This document shows, in pieces, positions 25,685 to 34,418 of a stretch of DNA of 64,000 nt. The DNA comes from Sphingobacteriaceae bacterium (GTDB lineage: Bacteria > Bacteroidota > Bacteroidia > Sphingobacteriales > Sphingobacteriaceae). Each line of letters starts with the position of its first letter. Within the stretch, counting starts at the first letter, position 1. Where the stretch lies: positions 806,001-870,000 of the forward strand of contig CAHJWG010000001.1 of NCBI GenBank assembly GCA_903642215.1, written 5' to 3'. A model generated the notes under the pieces. The model had not been told where the DNA came from. It saw only the letters and a program-made list of their open reading frames with translations, and did no database searches. The position numbers and the translations under genes were made by a program.

Positions 25685-27601
25685 TCATCGAACGATTAAA
25701 ACCCAGCCGGAAAATTTGTTTCCGTTTTTTAAATCGATCACATAATAATAAGTACCTGCGGGCAAGTTTTGGCCGTTAAACCTTCCGTCCCACGGTTTAC
25801 CGTAGCCAATCGAATTTAAAACCATGCCGCCATAACGGTTGTAAACCTGGATAGTAGCGTCTGGATAAGTATCGAGCGCATCAATATCCCAGGTATCATT
25901 AATGCCGTCATTATTCGGCGTAAAGGTATTTGGGATCGTGATTTTTTTATAAACCCGTACAAAAACATCATCCGTAGCAGTACCGCAGCCGGAAACCACG
26001 TGCAAGGTATAAGTAATATTATCTGCAGGCGTGGCAACCGGATTTAGGATCGTGCTGCTGCTTAAACCGGTAACGGGTGTCCAGTAGTAAGTTACGTTAT
26101 CGCCTTTTGCAGTTCCGTTAAGTGTAACGGCTTGCCCCTGGGTAATCTTTTTATCAAAACCTGCGTTGGCAACAGGTTTCGCCAAAACAGTAATTTTAAC
26201 GCTGTTTATGGCCGGGCATGTGGCCGTTGCATCATAAACTTTTACGGTATAAGTAGTAGTTACGGTTGGGTTTGCAACCGGGTTTGCAATGGTAGTACCG
26301 GATAAGCCGGTTGCCGGGCTCCATTGATAAGTTGTGCCGCCCGTGGCGGTAAGCGTTGTGCCGGTGCCTTCGCAAATAGTAGTTGCCGGGCTGATCGTTG
26401 CCGCAGGGTAAGCACCTACTGTTACGTTTAAACTGGCGGAAGCCGAACAGCCGCTGCTGCTGGTAACCATGAGTGTATAAGTGCCGGCGTTAGCTGTGGT
26501 AACACTTGGAATAGAAGGGTTTTGTAAAGTTGATGAAAAATTGTTCGGGCCTGTCCACAAATAGGAAGTCCCGCCGGTTGCCGTAAACGTAATTCCGTCG
26601 CCGGTACACAAAGTAACATCTCCGCTGGTAGTTACCGTTGGGATAGGATTTACCGTAAGCGTTATTACATTGGATGCTACACGGCATTGTGCCGATGCAA
26701 AAGTAGCTGCTTCGCCTACGGATAACCGGTACAGATAAGTGCCGGTTGTAGCATTGTTAAGAGTGATGGTTGTTTTTGTGGAAGTTGCCCCGGCAATATC
26801 CGTCCAGCCGGAACCCGTATTTACCTGCCATTGATATTGCGGCGTGGTATAACCGGTAGAAACAGAAGCTTCCAGATCAACTGTAGTGTTATTTCCGGCG
26901 CAAATTGTTTGCGAAGTAGCACCGGAACCAACAATATCTGCCGTAGCAATTGGCCCGCAAGGGCGGAAAGTAATATCATCCAGTGCCAGATCGTTTGCCG
27001 GCGCGCCGCCACTGCTATTATTTGTCATCTGGATTACCACATCCGAAACATTTGCCGGTGTTGTAAAAAAGAATCCGTACTGTTTCCAAACTGCTCCTGT
27101 TGCATTTAACGGAATGGTGCCGGTATTGTAAGTTCCTAAAACCGTCCCGCCGGTGGTTGATATGGAAAAGGTAATATCAGGCGGACTAATATCTCTCGAC
27201 CTTAATAAATTAACAACCCAAGCTGCAAATTCGTAAGTTGTTCCGGGGCATAAGCCGCTTACGGTACTTTTGTAAAAGTAGTCTGTTTTAGATACGCTGG
27301 CATTTACAACCATCATATATCCGCCGGTATTTCCGGTATGGTCTGTGGTTGACCACCAAACTGTTCCGGCCCCGGCAGTTGTGTTTTCTATCGTGTAAGA
27401 ACCATCTGTAGGGAAATCTGCGCTGCTATAAGTATAACTTGTTGTGCCTGCAGCCAAAGTGCCAGCGTGTGTGGCAGTGCCGGCCCCAAAAGTTAAACTC
27501 ACTACCGGATCGCCTAAACTGCCGGTACACAATTGCGCGTAACTTAACGGAGTAAATGCAAGCAGGCAGAAGCCGAAAATAATAGCGGTAAGGAATTTCA
27601 T
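25685..27601 (-). CDS. Secreted Ig-like/PKD-like adhesin with CHU_C (T9SS type B) sorting domain
   Basis: 638 aa. Signal peptide MKFLTAIIFGFCLLAFTPLSYAQ. Residues ~25-215 form a lectin/carbohydrate-binding-like beta domain ending DLALDDITFRPCG. Several Ser/Thr-rich Ig/PKD-like repeats follow (TVTTSGDVTLCTGDGITFTA, SPATTICEGTGTTLTATGG). The C-terminus is the gliding-motility-associated CHU_C domain: IPNTFTPNNDGINDTWDI, NRYGGMVL, GKPWDGRFNGQ.LPAGTYYYVIDL. This targets proteins to the type IX secretion system and the cell surface. Probably a surface adhesin. Confidence 0.92.
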   Translation of the reverse strand: MKFLTAIIFGFCLLAFTPLSYAQLCTGSLGDPVVSLTFGAGTATHAGTLAAGTTSYTYSSADFPTDGSYTIENTTAGAGTVWWSTTDHTGNTGGYMMVVNASVSKTDYFYKSTVSGLCPGTTYEFAAWVVNLLRSRDISPPDITFSISTTGGTVLGTYNTGTIPLNATGAVWKQYGFFFTTPANVSDVVIQMTNNSSGGAPANDLALDDITFRPCGPIATADIVGSGATSQTICAGNNTTVDLEASVSTGYTTPQYQWQVNTGSGWTDIAGATSTKTTITLNNATTGTYLYRLSVGEAATFASAQCRVASNVITLTVNPIPTVTTSGDVTLCTGDGITFTATGGTSYLWTGPNNFSSTLQNPSIPSVTTANAGTYTLMVTSSSGCSASASLNVTVGAYPAATISPATTICEGTGTTLTATGGTTYQWSPATGLSGTTIANPVANPTVTTTYTVKVYDATATCPAINSVKITVLAKPVANAGFDKKITQGQAVTLNGTAKGDNVTYYWTPVTGLSSSTILNPVATPADNITYTLHVVSGCGTATDDVFVRVYKKITIPNTFTPNNDGINDTWDIDALDTYPDATIQVYNRYGGMVLNSIGYGKPWDGRFNGQNLPAGTYYYVIDLKNGNKFSGWVLIVR

Positions 27602-27677
27602 TTATCCGGTAAAGAGAAATTTTTATAGTGCTAAAAGAAGCATGTACCGTTGATCCGGCTAAATGTATCGGTAAAAA

Positions 27678-28277
27678 CTAACCATGGATAGTTTCCTTTT
27701 TACCGTAATTCTGAACTACCTGCGCTTCGTATTCCAGGAAAGTTTTCCAGCGGCTTTCTACATCAATGGTAACCGTATATTTTTTTGCTAAGCGGATAAA
27801 CATACTGTAATGTGTGGCTTCACTTACCATTAATTCGTGATAAAAAGTAGAAAGCTCATCGTCGTTAATATGTTCCGACATTACTTTAAATCGTTCGCAG
27901 CTTCTGGCTTCGATCATTGCCGAAAACAACAAACGATCAATTAATTGTGCTTCGCGGCCGCCGCCTTTGATGATAAATTTGGCCAGTTCGTTTACATAAT
28001 TGTCCTTTCGTTCCCGGCCCAGCACAAAACCACGCTGTAAAATCAAGTCGTGCACACGTTTAAAATGATCCAGCTCTTCCTGTGCCAGCAGTACCATTTC
28101 CTGCACCAGATCAGAAAGGTTTGGGTTTTGTACGATCAGCGTAATCGCATTGCTTGCCGCTTTTTGTTCGCAAAAAGCATGATCGGTTAAAATTTCTTCG
28201 ATGTTGCTTTGCACCACATTGGTAACCCATTGCGGGTCTGTCGGTAGTTGCAGTTTCAGAATAGTTTTCTCGCTCAC
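27678..28277 (-). CDS. miaE: tRNA-(ms2io6A)-hydroxylase, MiaE-like
   Basis: 199 aa, four-helix ferritin-like diiron protein. Iron ligands visible: Glu in LTDHAFCEQKAA, EELDHFKRVH (E..H), Glu in MIEARSCERF and SEATHYSMF (E..H). It matches MiaE, which hydroxylates the isopentenyl group of ms2i6A37 in tRNA using O2. Start is GTG 28277 (GTG AGC GAG). A TACCTTTG -7 box ends only 4 nt upstream, so the mRNA is probably leaderless. Next to the toxin-antitoxin pair but with its own promoter. Confidence 0.88.
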   Translation of the reverse strand: MSEKTILKLQLPTDPQWVTNVVQSNIEEILTDHAFCEQKAASNAITLIVQNPNLSDLVQEMVLLAQEELDHFKRVHDLILQRGFVLGRERKDNYVNELAKFIIKGGGREAQLIDRLLFSAMIEARSCERFKVMSEHINDDELSTFYHELMVSEATHYSMFIRLAKKYTVTIDVESRWKTFLEYEAQVVQNYGKKETIHG

Positions 28278-28281
28278 AAAA

Positions 28282-28312
28282 CAAAGGTAAATAATGCAGC
28301 TGTTTACTTCAA
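28282..28312 (-). promoter_or_regulatory. Promoter of miaE, abutting the start codon
   Basis: Minus strand: TTG (28310-28312), 20-bp spacer, TACCTTTG (28282-28289), then four T and the GTG start at 28277. Initiation at the usual distance would fall on or next to the start codon. Confidence 0.6.
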
Positions 28313-28624
28313 TTATTCGGTTTCATCCAAAGCCGGATTATTAGATAGTAAGCGGGCATGATGATGAATAGTGAGGATTTGGATAGTTGAGTTTTGGAGA
28401 AATGTGTATATAATTCTATAGTTCCTGAAAACGAGTTCTCTTAAAGTATCATCATCCTGTTCCGGTACAACTCTACCTAACATAGGCTGATAACTGAGTT
28501 GATCAATTGCCTCTTTAATTTTTTGGTTTTCGAGATGAGCGTAATGCACAGACCCATTTTTAATATAGTTTACAATATCTTTGAGATCCTGTTTTGCAAT
28601 TTTAGAAAGAACTATTTGAACCAT
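28313..28624 (-). CDS. RelE/ParE-family toxin
   Basis: 103 aa. ParE/RelE fold signature: IVLSKIAKQDLKDIVNYI at the N-terminus, YQPMLGRVVPE, LRELVFRNYRIIYTF and ILTIHHHARLL at the C-terminus. The ParE-like pattern (R-E-L...-Y-R-I-I-Y) favours a ParE-type poison over an mRNA interferase, but this is not certain. The upstream antitoxin gene overlaps it by 13 nt (28612-28624), the standard arrangement. Confidence 0.88.
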   Translation of the reverse strand: MVQIVLSKIAKQDLKDIVNYIKNGSVHYAHLENQKIKEAIDQLSYQPMLGRVVPEQDDDTLRELVFRNYRIIYTFLQNSTIQILTIHHHARLLSNNPALDETE

Positions 28625-28794
28625 GAGTCCATTTCTTTTTTAACATCATCCCATTCATAAAACTCCCCGTTTTTAATTTGCTGTTTAGCTTGTTCAATTT
28701 TCTGTAGCAAAATTACCTTTTCAACCAAATCATCTATTGAAAACGTGTCTGGCATGTGGTTAACCAATTCCCGTACTTTCTCTTTAGTCAGCAT
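28612..28794 (-). CDS. Antitoxin partner of the RelE/ParE toxin
   Basis: 60 aa, helical and charged: MLTKEKVRELVNHMPDTF, then SIDDLVEKVILLQKIEQAKQ and ending EWDDVKKEMDSWFK. The C-terminal acidic/aromatic helix is the type that wraps ParE-like toxins. No clear ribbon-helix-helix or helix-turn-helix domain, so autoregulation may be weak or absent. It overlaps the toxin gene by 13 nt and lies 30 bp downstream of nadD, so the pair may be expressed from the gmk-nadD transcript as well. Confidence 0.82.
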   Translation of the reverse strand: MLTKEKVRELVNHMPDTFSIDDLVEKVILLQKIEQAKQQIKNGEFYEWDDVKKEMDSWFK

Positions 28795-28824
28795 AACATT
28801 ACTCTTTTTATAAAGATAAAAAAT

Positions 28825-29397
28825 TTATCGGTACAAATTTTTACTCTCAATAAATTCCAGTACGGCATCCGGTAAAAAGTATTGGATGTTTTTTTTTTGG
28901 GAAACCGCTTTCCGGATAAATGTAGAAGAAATTTCCATCAGCGGTGTTTGCGTTATCGTAACGGAAGAATGAGTGCTAAAAACAGTATCAGCAAAACCCG
29001 GTCGCGGATAAACGTAAATCTGGTAATCGCGCAATAAGATTTCGTAATTTTTCCACTTCTGCAAAGAGTTTAAATTATCTGCGCCCATAATCAGCACAAA
29101 CTTATGCGCCGGGAATTTTTCGTGCAGATGCGTTAGCGTATCAATTGTGTAAGATGGCCGCGGCAGTTTCAGTTCAATATCGCTTACTTCAATATTTGCG
29201 GCAGTTTCGGTTGCTAATTTGGCCATTTCCAATCGGTCGTAAGTATTAATCAGGTCGCCGGCTTTTTTTAATGGATTATGCGGAGAAACCACCAGCCAGA
29301 CTTTATCCAGATCGGTGTGATTGGCCATGTAATTGGCGATAATTAAATGCCCGACATGAATCGGGTTAAAAGACCCGAAAAACAAACCGATTTTCAT
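28825..29397 (-). CDS. nadD: Nicotinate-nucleotide adenylyltransferase
   Basis: 190 aa. GLFFGSFNPIHVGHLIIA holds the nucleotidyltransferase (H/T)xGH motif, with MGADNLNSLQKWKNYE and ISSTFIRKAV (ISSTxIR). It adenylates NaMN (and possibly NMN) in NAD synthesis. The start codon is embedded in a dispersed motif: CATAAAAGAAGCATG reads into the ATG. 21 bp downstream of gmk; co-transcription yicC-gmk-nadD is likely. A second motif lies inside the gene (28977-28988). Confidence 0.96.
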   Translation of the reverse strand: MKIGLFFGSFNPIHVGHLIIANYMANHTDLDKVWLVVSPHNPLKKAGDLINTYDRLEMAKLATETAANIEVSDIELKLPRPSYTIDTLTHLHEKFPAHKFVLIMGADNLNSLQKWKNYEILLRDYQIYVYPRPGFADTVFSTHSSVTITQTPLMEISSTFIRKAVSQKKNIQYFLPDAVLEFIESKNLYR

Positions 29398-29418
29398 GCT
29401 TCTTTTATGAGGGAAATT

Positions 29419-29991
29419 CTATTGTCCGATAAAATCTGAAACGAGTTTTTCTGCTTCTTCACAGGCAACAGCAAGATCATGGTTTTTAAGGATAACATCA
29501 AACTGCGGCTCATAAGCCAGTTCTTTTTCTGCTTTGGCGTAGCGTTCCTGCAGCTTTTCTTCACTATCAGTTCCGCGGCCGCTTAACCGCTCAATCAAAA
29601 CTTCCAGCGATGGCGGCTGCACAAAAATAGCCAACGCTTTACCGTCATATTTTCTTTTTAGGTGCAGGCCGCCAATTACGTCGATATCAAAAATAACATG
29701 TTTGCCGCTTTCCCAAATCCGTTCAATTTCTCCGCGCAGCGTACCGTAAAATGTTCCCGAATAAACTTCCTCAAATTCTACAAATTCCTTTTGCGCAATC
29801 CGGTGTAAAAATTCCGTTTGCGAAATAAAATAATAATCTTTCCCATGCTGCTCTTCGCCGCGCGGATGCCGTGTGGTAGCAGAAATGGAAAACTCCAGAT
29901 CATTAAACTTACTAAGTAAATGATGTACAATTGTAGTTTTACCGGCTCCGGAAGGTGCAGAAAATATGATGAGTTTGCCGTTTGTATTCAT
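29419..29991 (-). CDS. gmk: Guanylate kinase
   Basis: 190 aa. P-loop FSAPSGAGKTTIVHHLL, GMP-binding SISATTRHPRGEEQHGKDYYF, and EFVEFEEVYSGTFYGT. It phosphorylates GMP to GDP. The usual neighbour of yicC and nadD in Bacteroidota: the order yicC-gmk-nadD is seen here on the minus strand with an 80-bp gap from yicC. Confidence 0.97.
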   Translation of the reverse strand: MNTNGKLIIFSAPSGAGKTTIVHHLLSKFNDLEFSISATTRHPRGEEQHGKDYYFISQTEFLHRIAQKEFVEFEEVYSGTFYGTLRGEIERIWESGKHVIFDIDVIGGLHLKRKYDGKALAIFVQPPSLEVLIERLSGRGTDSEEKLQERYAKAEKELAYEPQFDVILKNHDLAVACEEAEKLVSDFIGQ

Positions 29992-30071
29992 AAGGTTTAA
30001 TAGTTTATGGTTAATAGTTTATGGTTGATAGCAGCTTCCATGAACCATCAACTATTTTCTATCAACTTATT

Positions 30072-30947
30072 TTACAATACGTTAAGCAATTGTTCTTTAA
30101 TCTTTTCCAGCTCTTCTTTCATACCTACAACCAACTTTTGGAGGGTTGCATTATTGGCTTTAGAACCCAGCGTATTTACTTCGCGGCCAATTTCCTGTGC
30201 AATAAAACCCAATTTCTTGCCGTTTGCATCCGGGCTTTTCAAGGTTTCTAAAAAGTAATCACAATGCGTTTTTAAACGTATTTTCTCTTCAGTAATATCT
30301 AACTTGTCAATATAATAGATCAGTTCCTGCTCAAAACGGTTTTGGTCGATGTTATCGCGGCCAACGGCTTCGCTCAAAAAATGGTTTAAACGTTCTTTTA
30401 TGGTGATAATCCTTTCCGGTTCTGCAACTTCTACTTTAGATAGATTTTCGAGAATAATACTGATCCGAAATTTAAGGTCATTTTCCAGCACATTTCCTTC
30501 ATCCAGGCGAAATTGCTGGAACGCATCAACAGCTTTTTTAAGCAGCTGCGTTACTGTTTTCCACTCATCTTCGGATGCTTTTTCTTCGGTATATTTCACT
30601 ACATCCGGCAAACCCAAAGCCAGTTGCAGCAAATTATCTGCCGGCTGGTTTACCTTTGCGCTTACTTCTTTTAGCTGTTGTAAATATTGCTGCAGCAAAA
30701 CCACATCAATACCTAATGCGCTATTTTTTACATCGTTTTGTTCTGTGGTGATTGATAAATTTACTTTGCCGCGTTCAATCGTCCGGCTGCATTCGTTGCG
30801 TAATTCAAACTCTTTTTCGGAAAAAGCACGGGGAAGTTTGATGGATAGTTCCAGGAATTTACTGTTGAGAGATTTTATTTCGACCGTATATTTTACGTTT
30901 CCCAGATCCTGGCTTATCAGCCCAAAACCTGTCATGGATTTAATCAT
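30072..30947 (-). CDS. yicC: YicC-family protein (endoribonuclease-like)
   Basis: 291 aa from ATG 30947, giving MIKSMTGFGL, the family's usual start (a TTG at 30953 is inside the -7 box). Features: SLNSKFLELSIKLPR, an N-terminal YicC domain and the C-terminal DUF1732 with LKTHCDYFLETLKSPDANGKKLGFIAQEIGREVNTLGSKAN. E. coli YicC has been linked to RNA turnover. TATCTTTG ends 3 nt before the ATG, so the transcript is likely leaderless or uses the next in-frame ATG (30935). Heads the yicC-gmk-nadD set. Confidence 0.93.
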   Translation of the reverse strand: MIKSMTGFGLISQDLGNVKYTVEIKSLNSKFLELSIKLPRAFSEKEFELRNECSRTIERGKVNLSITTEQNDVKNSALGIDVVLLQQYLQQLKEVSAKVNQPADNLLQLALGLPDVVKYTEEKASEDEWKTVTQLLKKAVDAFQQFRLDEGNVLENDLKFRISIILENLSKVEVAEPERIITIKERLNHFLSEAVGRDNIDQNRFEQELIYYIDKLDITEEKIRLKTHCDYFLETLKSPDANGKKLGFIAQEIGREVNTLGSKANNATLQKLVVGMKEELEKIKEQLLNVL

Positions 30948-30950
30948 CTG

Positions 30951-30958
30951 CAAAGATA
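30951..30958 (-). promoter_or_regulatory. -7 box of yicC, 3 nt from the ATG
   Basis: Minus-strand TATCTTTG directly before CAG-ATG. No -33 TTTG at normal spacing (nearest at 30988-30991 is too far). Confidence 0.45.
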
Positions 30959-31079
30959 AAAATTTATCGATACGGCTAAAGTTTAAACAAAGCTGTGTAT
31001 CAAAAAGATAGCAATACTGTTTTTATCACCTAAAAACTTTAATTAACATAGTTTAACACGCAGTCAAATCTGCTTTTTG

Positions 31080-31087
31080 TAATTTTG
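31080..31087 (+). promoter_or_regulatory. -7 box of the 31093 gene, 5 nt from the ATG
   Basis: TAATTTTG followed by CATCG and ATG at 31093. The -33 element is unclear. Confidence 0.45.
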
Positions 31088-31092
31088 CATCG

Positions 31093-31830
31093 ATGTTTAG
31101 AAGTTTTTTCGGGAGGATCATATTAGCTTTGATTTTCTTTTGTTGCACAAATTCTTACTCCGTTTTTGCCCAGCAGGAATTTTTACTGCGCGGTGCAATT
31201 TTCCAAAAGCAAAACGGACAGCGTGTTGCAGATGCGCTGATTACCGACCAGAAAAGTAAAGTTGTAATAGCCAGTAATAATTTAGGTGGATTTAACATCA
31301 AAACAACTGTTGGCGATACCCTCCGGATTGCTAAAAAAGATTTTACAGAATATATTTATGTAGTGAGCACGCAGCAAGATTTGATTATCCAGCTTTCGCC
31401 GGTTATCCAACTTGGTGAAGTGAGAATTGTTGGGCAAAGTAAAAAGCAGGAACTGGATGAAGCGATGCGCCAGTACCGCAGCCAGGGCAGTTTTTATAAC
31501 GGAAAACCGCCGGCTTTAGCTATGGCTACTTCGCCAATTACGGGTTTGTATGAGCTTTTTGGTAAAACGCCCAGGCAGGCAAAACATTTCCAGGAGTTTT
31601 ATAAACTGGAAACCGAGCAGATAAATGTGGATAAGCGTTTTACAAAAAGATTAATTCAGCAGGTTACGGATTTGGAAGAAGCTCAAATTGCAGGTTTTAT
31701 GGATTCCTACCGGCCTTCTTACGATCAGCTTGCAGAGTGGAATGATTATGATTTGATTAATTACATTAAAAAATCAGCAATCGGTTTTAAAGAAGGAAAA
31801 GGTTTGCCGCCACTAAAAAAACTGTATTAA
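31093..31830 (+). CDS. Secreted protein with carboxypeptidase-regulatory-like domain
   Basis: 245 aa. Signal peptide MFRSFFGRIILALIFFCCTNSYSVFAQ. Residues ~30-110 resemble the CarboxypepD_reg-like beta sandwich common on Bacteroidota surface proteins (LRGAIFQKQNGQRVADALI, NNLGGFNIKTTVGDTLRI, LGEVRIVGQ). The remainder is helical with no known domain (FGKTPRQAKHFQEFY, PSYDQLAEWNDYDLINYI). Periplasmic or surface; function unknown. Its stop TAA (31828-31830) is the beginning of TAAAAGAAGTGT, a near copy of the dispersed motif. Confidence 0.75.
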   Translation: MFRSFFGRIILALIFFCCTNSYSVFAQQEFLLRGAIFQKQNGQRVADALITDQKSKVVIASNNLGGFNIKTTVGDTLRIAKKDFTEYIYVVSTQQDLIIQLSPVIQLGEVRIVGQSKKQELDEAMRQYRSQGSFYNGKPPALAMATSPITGLYELFGKTPRQAKHFQEFYKLETEQINVDKRFTKRLIQQVTDLEEAQIAGFMDSYRPSYDQLAEWNDYDLINYIKKSAIGFKEGKGLPPLKKLY

Positions 31831-31857
31831 AAGAAGTGTTAATTGAATTTAAGGTTG

Positions 31858-31940
31858 TTGTCATGCCGAACTTGTTTCGGCGTCTCACAAGCAAGTTATC
31901 ACTTTTCACGAGAGATCCTGAAATAAATTCAGGATGACAA
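31858..31940. repeat. Dispersed palindromic element (GTCATGCCGAACTTGTTTC family)
   Basis: The left arm (TTGTCATGCCGAACTTGTTT) and the right arm (AATAAATTCAGGATGACAA) face each other in the convergent gap between the 31093 gene and rnc. Same family as 10839-10944. Confidence 0.85.
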
Positions 31941-31945
31941 AAAAA

Positions 31946-32671
31946 TCAAATCCCTAAAGCTTCACAGGCTTTTTCGGCAGCTAATTTCTCGGCAGTTTTT
32001 TTGTTAAATTCTTTTCCGCTTCCCAATATTTCTCCGTCAATATTGGCTTGTACGGTAAATAATTTAGAGCTTTCGCCTTGCTGATTGGTGGTGAGCTCGA
32101 AAACTATATCCTTACTGTGTCGCTGGCACCATTCAATTAGTTTGCTTTTAAAATTGGTTTCCGTGTTTTCCAATTTATGGATGTCGATGTGCGATTTGAT
32201 AATCCGGTTGATGAGGAAATCTTTGGTAAAGTTGTAGCCTTTATCTAAATAAACAGCACCAACCAAAGCTTCAAAAGCATCTCCCAACAAAGAACTTTGG
32301 CGGTTAGTATTAATTACGCGTGTATCAAATTCTACCAGCTGCTCAAAACCTAATTTGTAGCCTAATTGGTTTAAGTTAATCCGGCTTACTATTTTAGAAC
32401 GTAATTCGGTTAAAAAGCCTTCATCTTCATACGGATACATTTTAAATAAAACTTCTGCAATAACAGAACCTAAAACAGCATCGCCTAAAAACTCCAGCCT
32501 TTCATTACTGTTTTTAACGCCCTTTTTTACAACTTGCGCAACAGATTTATGGCGGAAAGCCAGCCGATAAAGCATCAAATTTCCGGGCACAAAACCCAAT
32601 AAATTTTTTAACAGCTTAACATATTTTCTGTTAGGAGATAAGTAAAGCTTGTAAAACCTTAAAACCGGCAT
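31946..32671 (-). CDS. rnc: Ribonuclease III
   Basis: 241 aa. RNase III signature NERLEFLGDAVLGSVIAEVLF with catalytic Asp/Glu, then DAFEALVGAVYLDKGY with the second acidic pair, and a C-terminal double-stranded-RNA-binding domain (KLIEWCQRHSKDI...GSGKEFNKKTAEKLAAEKAC). The N-terminus has a ~25-residue lead before the catalytic domain. It cleaves dsRNA in rRNA processing. 6 bp downstream of fabF; order acpP-fabF-rnc is the classic bacterial arrangement. Confidence 0.97.
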   Translation of the reverse strand: MPVLRFYKLYLSPNRKYVKLLKNLLGFVPGNLMLYRLAFRHKSVAQVVKKGVKNSNERLEFLGDAVLGSVIAEVLFKMYPYEDEGFLTELRSKIVSRINLNQLGYKLGFEQLVEFDTRVINTNRQSSLLGDAFEALVGAVYLDKGYNFTKDFLINRIIKSHIDIHKLENTETNFKSKLIEWCQRHSKDIVFELTTNQQGESSKLFTVQANIDGEILGSGKEFNKKTAEKLAAEKACEALGI

Positions 32672-32677
32672 TAAATA

Positions 32678-33931
32678 CTATTCTTCGTATTTTTTGAAAA
32701 TAACAGAGGCATTATGTCCGCCAAAACCGAAAGTATTACTTTGCGCGGTGCGAACCAAACGTTTTTGTGCTTTGTTAAAAGTGAAGTTTAACTGAGGATC
32801 AAACTCCGGATCATCTGTAAAATGATTGATTGTAGGCGGCACAATATCATTTTTTATAGAAAGAATGACCGCAATTGCTTCAATAGCACCGGCAGCACCA
32901 AGTAAGTGGCCAGTCATGGATTTGGTAGAACTGATGTTTAATTTATAAGCATCTTCTCCGAATAAACTTACAATTGCTTTGGTTTCGCTGATATCTCCCA
33001 ACGGTGTAGAAGTACCGTGGACATTGATATAATCAATATCACTTGTGGTTAAACCGGCATCTCTCAAGGCATTTGTCATCACCAAACGCGCGCCCAAACC
33101 TTCAGGATGCGGGGCCGTGATATGGTTTGCATCTGCACTCATACCGCCGCCAATCATTTCGGCATAAATTTTTGCACCGCGTGCTTTTGCATGTTCCAGG
33201 TTTTCTAAAATTATCGCACCGGAACCTTCGCCGGCAACAAAACCGTCGCGATCTTTATCAAACGGGCGGGAAGCCGTTGCAGGATCATCATTTCGGGTTG
33301 ATAAAGCATGCATCGCATTAAATCCACCCATGCCGGCTTCATTAATTATCGCTTCGGAACCTCCGGAAATTATAACATCGGCAGTGCCTAAACGAATATA
33401 ATTGAAGGAATCAATCAGAGCATTTGTGCCGGAAGCACAGGCAGAAACAGTAGAAAAATTTGGACCGCGTAAACCGTATTTAATAGAAATATGGCCCGGA
33501 GCAATGTCCAAAATCATTTTTGGAATAAAATAAGGATTGTAACGCGGCGTACCGTCACCTCTTGCAAAGCTGGAAACTTCATCTAAAAACGTTTTTAAGC
33601 CGCCTATACCGGCACCCCAAATAACGCCGATCCGATTTGTATCCAATGCAGAAAAATCTAAACCGGCATCACGCACAGCTTCATCGGTAGAAACCATGGC
33701 GTAATGAACAAAAGGATCCATTTTGCGTGCTTCTTTTTTACCGAAAATATTTTCGGCAGAAAAGTTTTTTACTTCGCAGGCAAATTTTGTTTTAAATTTT
33801 GTGGTATCGAAACTTTTGATGAAGTCAGCTCCACTTACCCCGGCAAGCAAGGCATCCCAGTAATCCGGAACATTATTGCCGATTGGAGTAAGTGCGCCGA
33901 GACCTGTTACAACTACTCTTTTTAACTCCAT
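32678..33931 (-). CDS. fabF: 3-oxoacyl-ACP synthase II
   Basis: 417 aa. Thiolase-fold KAS II: catalytic Cys in VSACASGTNAL, His in INVHGTSTPLGD and His in SMTGHLLGAAGAIE, plus the C-terminal NTFGFGGHNAS. It condenses malonyl-ACP with acyl-ACP in fatty-acid elongation. 20 bp downstream of acpP and 6 bp upstream of rnc, one operon. Confidence 0.98.
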   Translation of the reverse strand: MELKRVVVTGLGALTPIGNNVPDYWDALLAGVSGADFIKSFDTTKFKTKFACEVKNFSAENIFGKKEARKMDPFVHYAMVSTDEAVRDAGLDFSALDTNRIGVIWGAGIGGLKTFLDEVSSFARGDGTPRYNPYFIPKMILDIAPGHISIKYGLRGPNFSTVSACASGTNALIDSFNYIRLGTADVIISGGSEAIINEAGMGGFNAMHALSTRNDDPATASRPFDKDRDGFVAGEGSGAIILENLEHAKARGAKIYAEMIGGGMSADANHITAPHPEGLGARLVMTNALRDAGLTTSDIDYINVHGTSTPLGDISETKAIVSLFGEDAYKLNISSTKSMTGHLLGAAGAIEAIAVILSIKNDIVPPTINHFTDDPEFDPQLNFTFNKAQKRLVRTAQSNTFGFGGHNASVIFKKYEE

Positions 33932-33951
33932 TTAATTAGTAAAAAGCGCTA

Positions 33952-34188
33952 TTATTTAACGTTTTTTTCCAAGTAAGCAATTGCCTGGCCAACAGTGCCA
34001 ATGTTTTCTGCCTGATCATCAGGGATAGCTACGTTAAATTCTTTTTCAAATTCCATGATCAATTCTACAGTATCTAAAGAATCTGCACCAAGATCATTAG
34101 TGAAACTTGCTTCTGGCGTAACTTCGTTCTCGTCAACACCTAATTTTTCTACTATAATTGCTTTTACTCTGGAAGCGATATCAGACAT
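33952..34188 (-). CDS. acpP: Acyl carrier protein
   Basis: 78 aa, acidic. The 4'-phosphopantetheine attachment serine is in [13 protein letters not shown]. First gene of acpP-fabF-rnc. I found only a weak promoter candidate upstream (TTTCTTTG around 34222), not a full -7 consensus. Confidence 0.98.
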   Translation of the reverse strand: MSDIASRVKAIIVEKLGVDENEVTPEASFTNDLGADSLDTVELIMEFEKEFNVAIPDDQAENIGTVGQAIAYLEKNVK

Positions 34189-34418
34189 GGTCTTTTAATT
34201 TTTATGGTTAAATAAATCTGTGCAAAGAAAAATAAATTAAATCAAATATCAAACCTAACATAAAATTTTGCCGGGCTTAATTCCAAAGAAAAAATAATAC
34301 AGTTTTGATGCTTTGTTTGCAAGGTTAAATTAATTAAAAATTATTGATATAATTATAAAATTATAAACGTATTAATGGTTGGATGTGTAATTTTGATTGA
34401 CTTTTACGACCTATTCTT

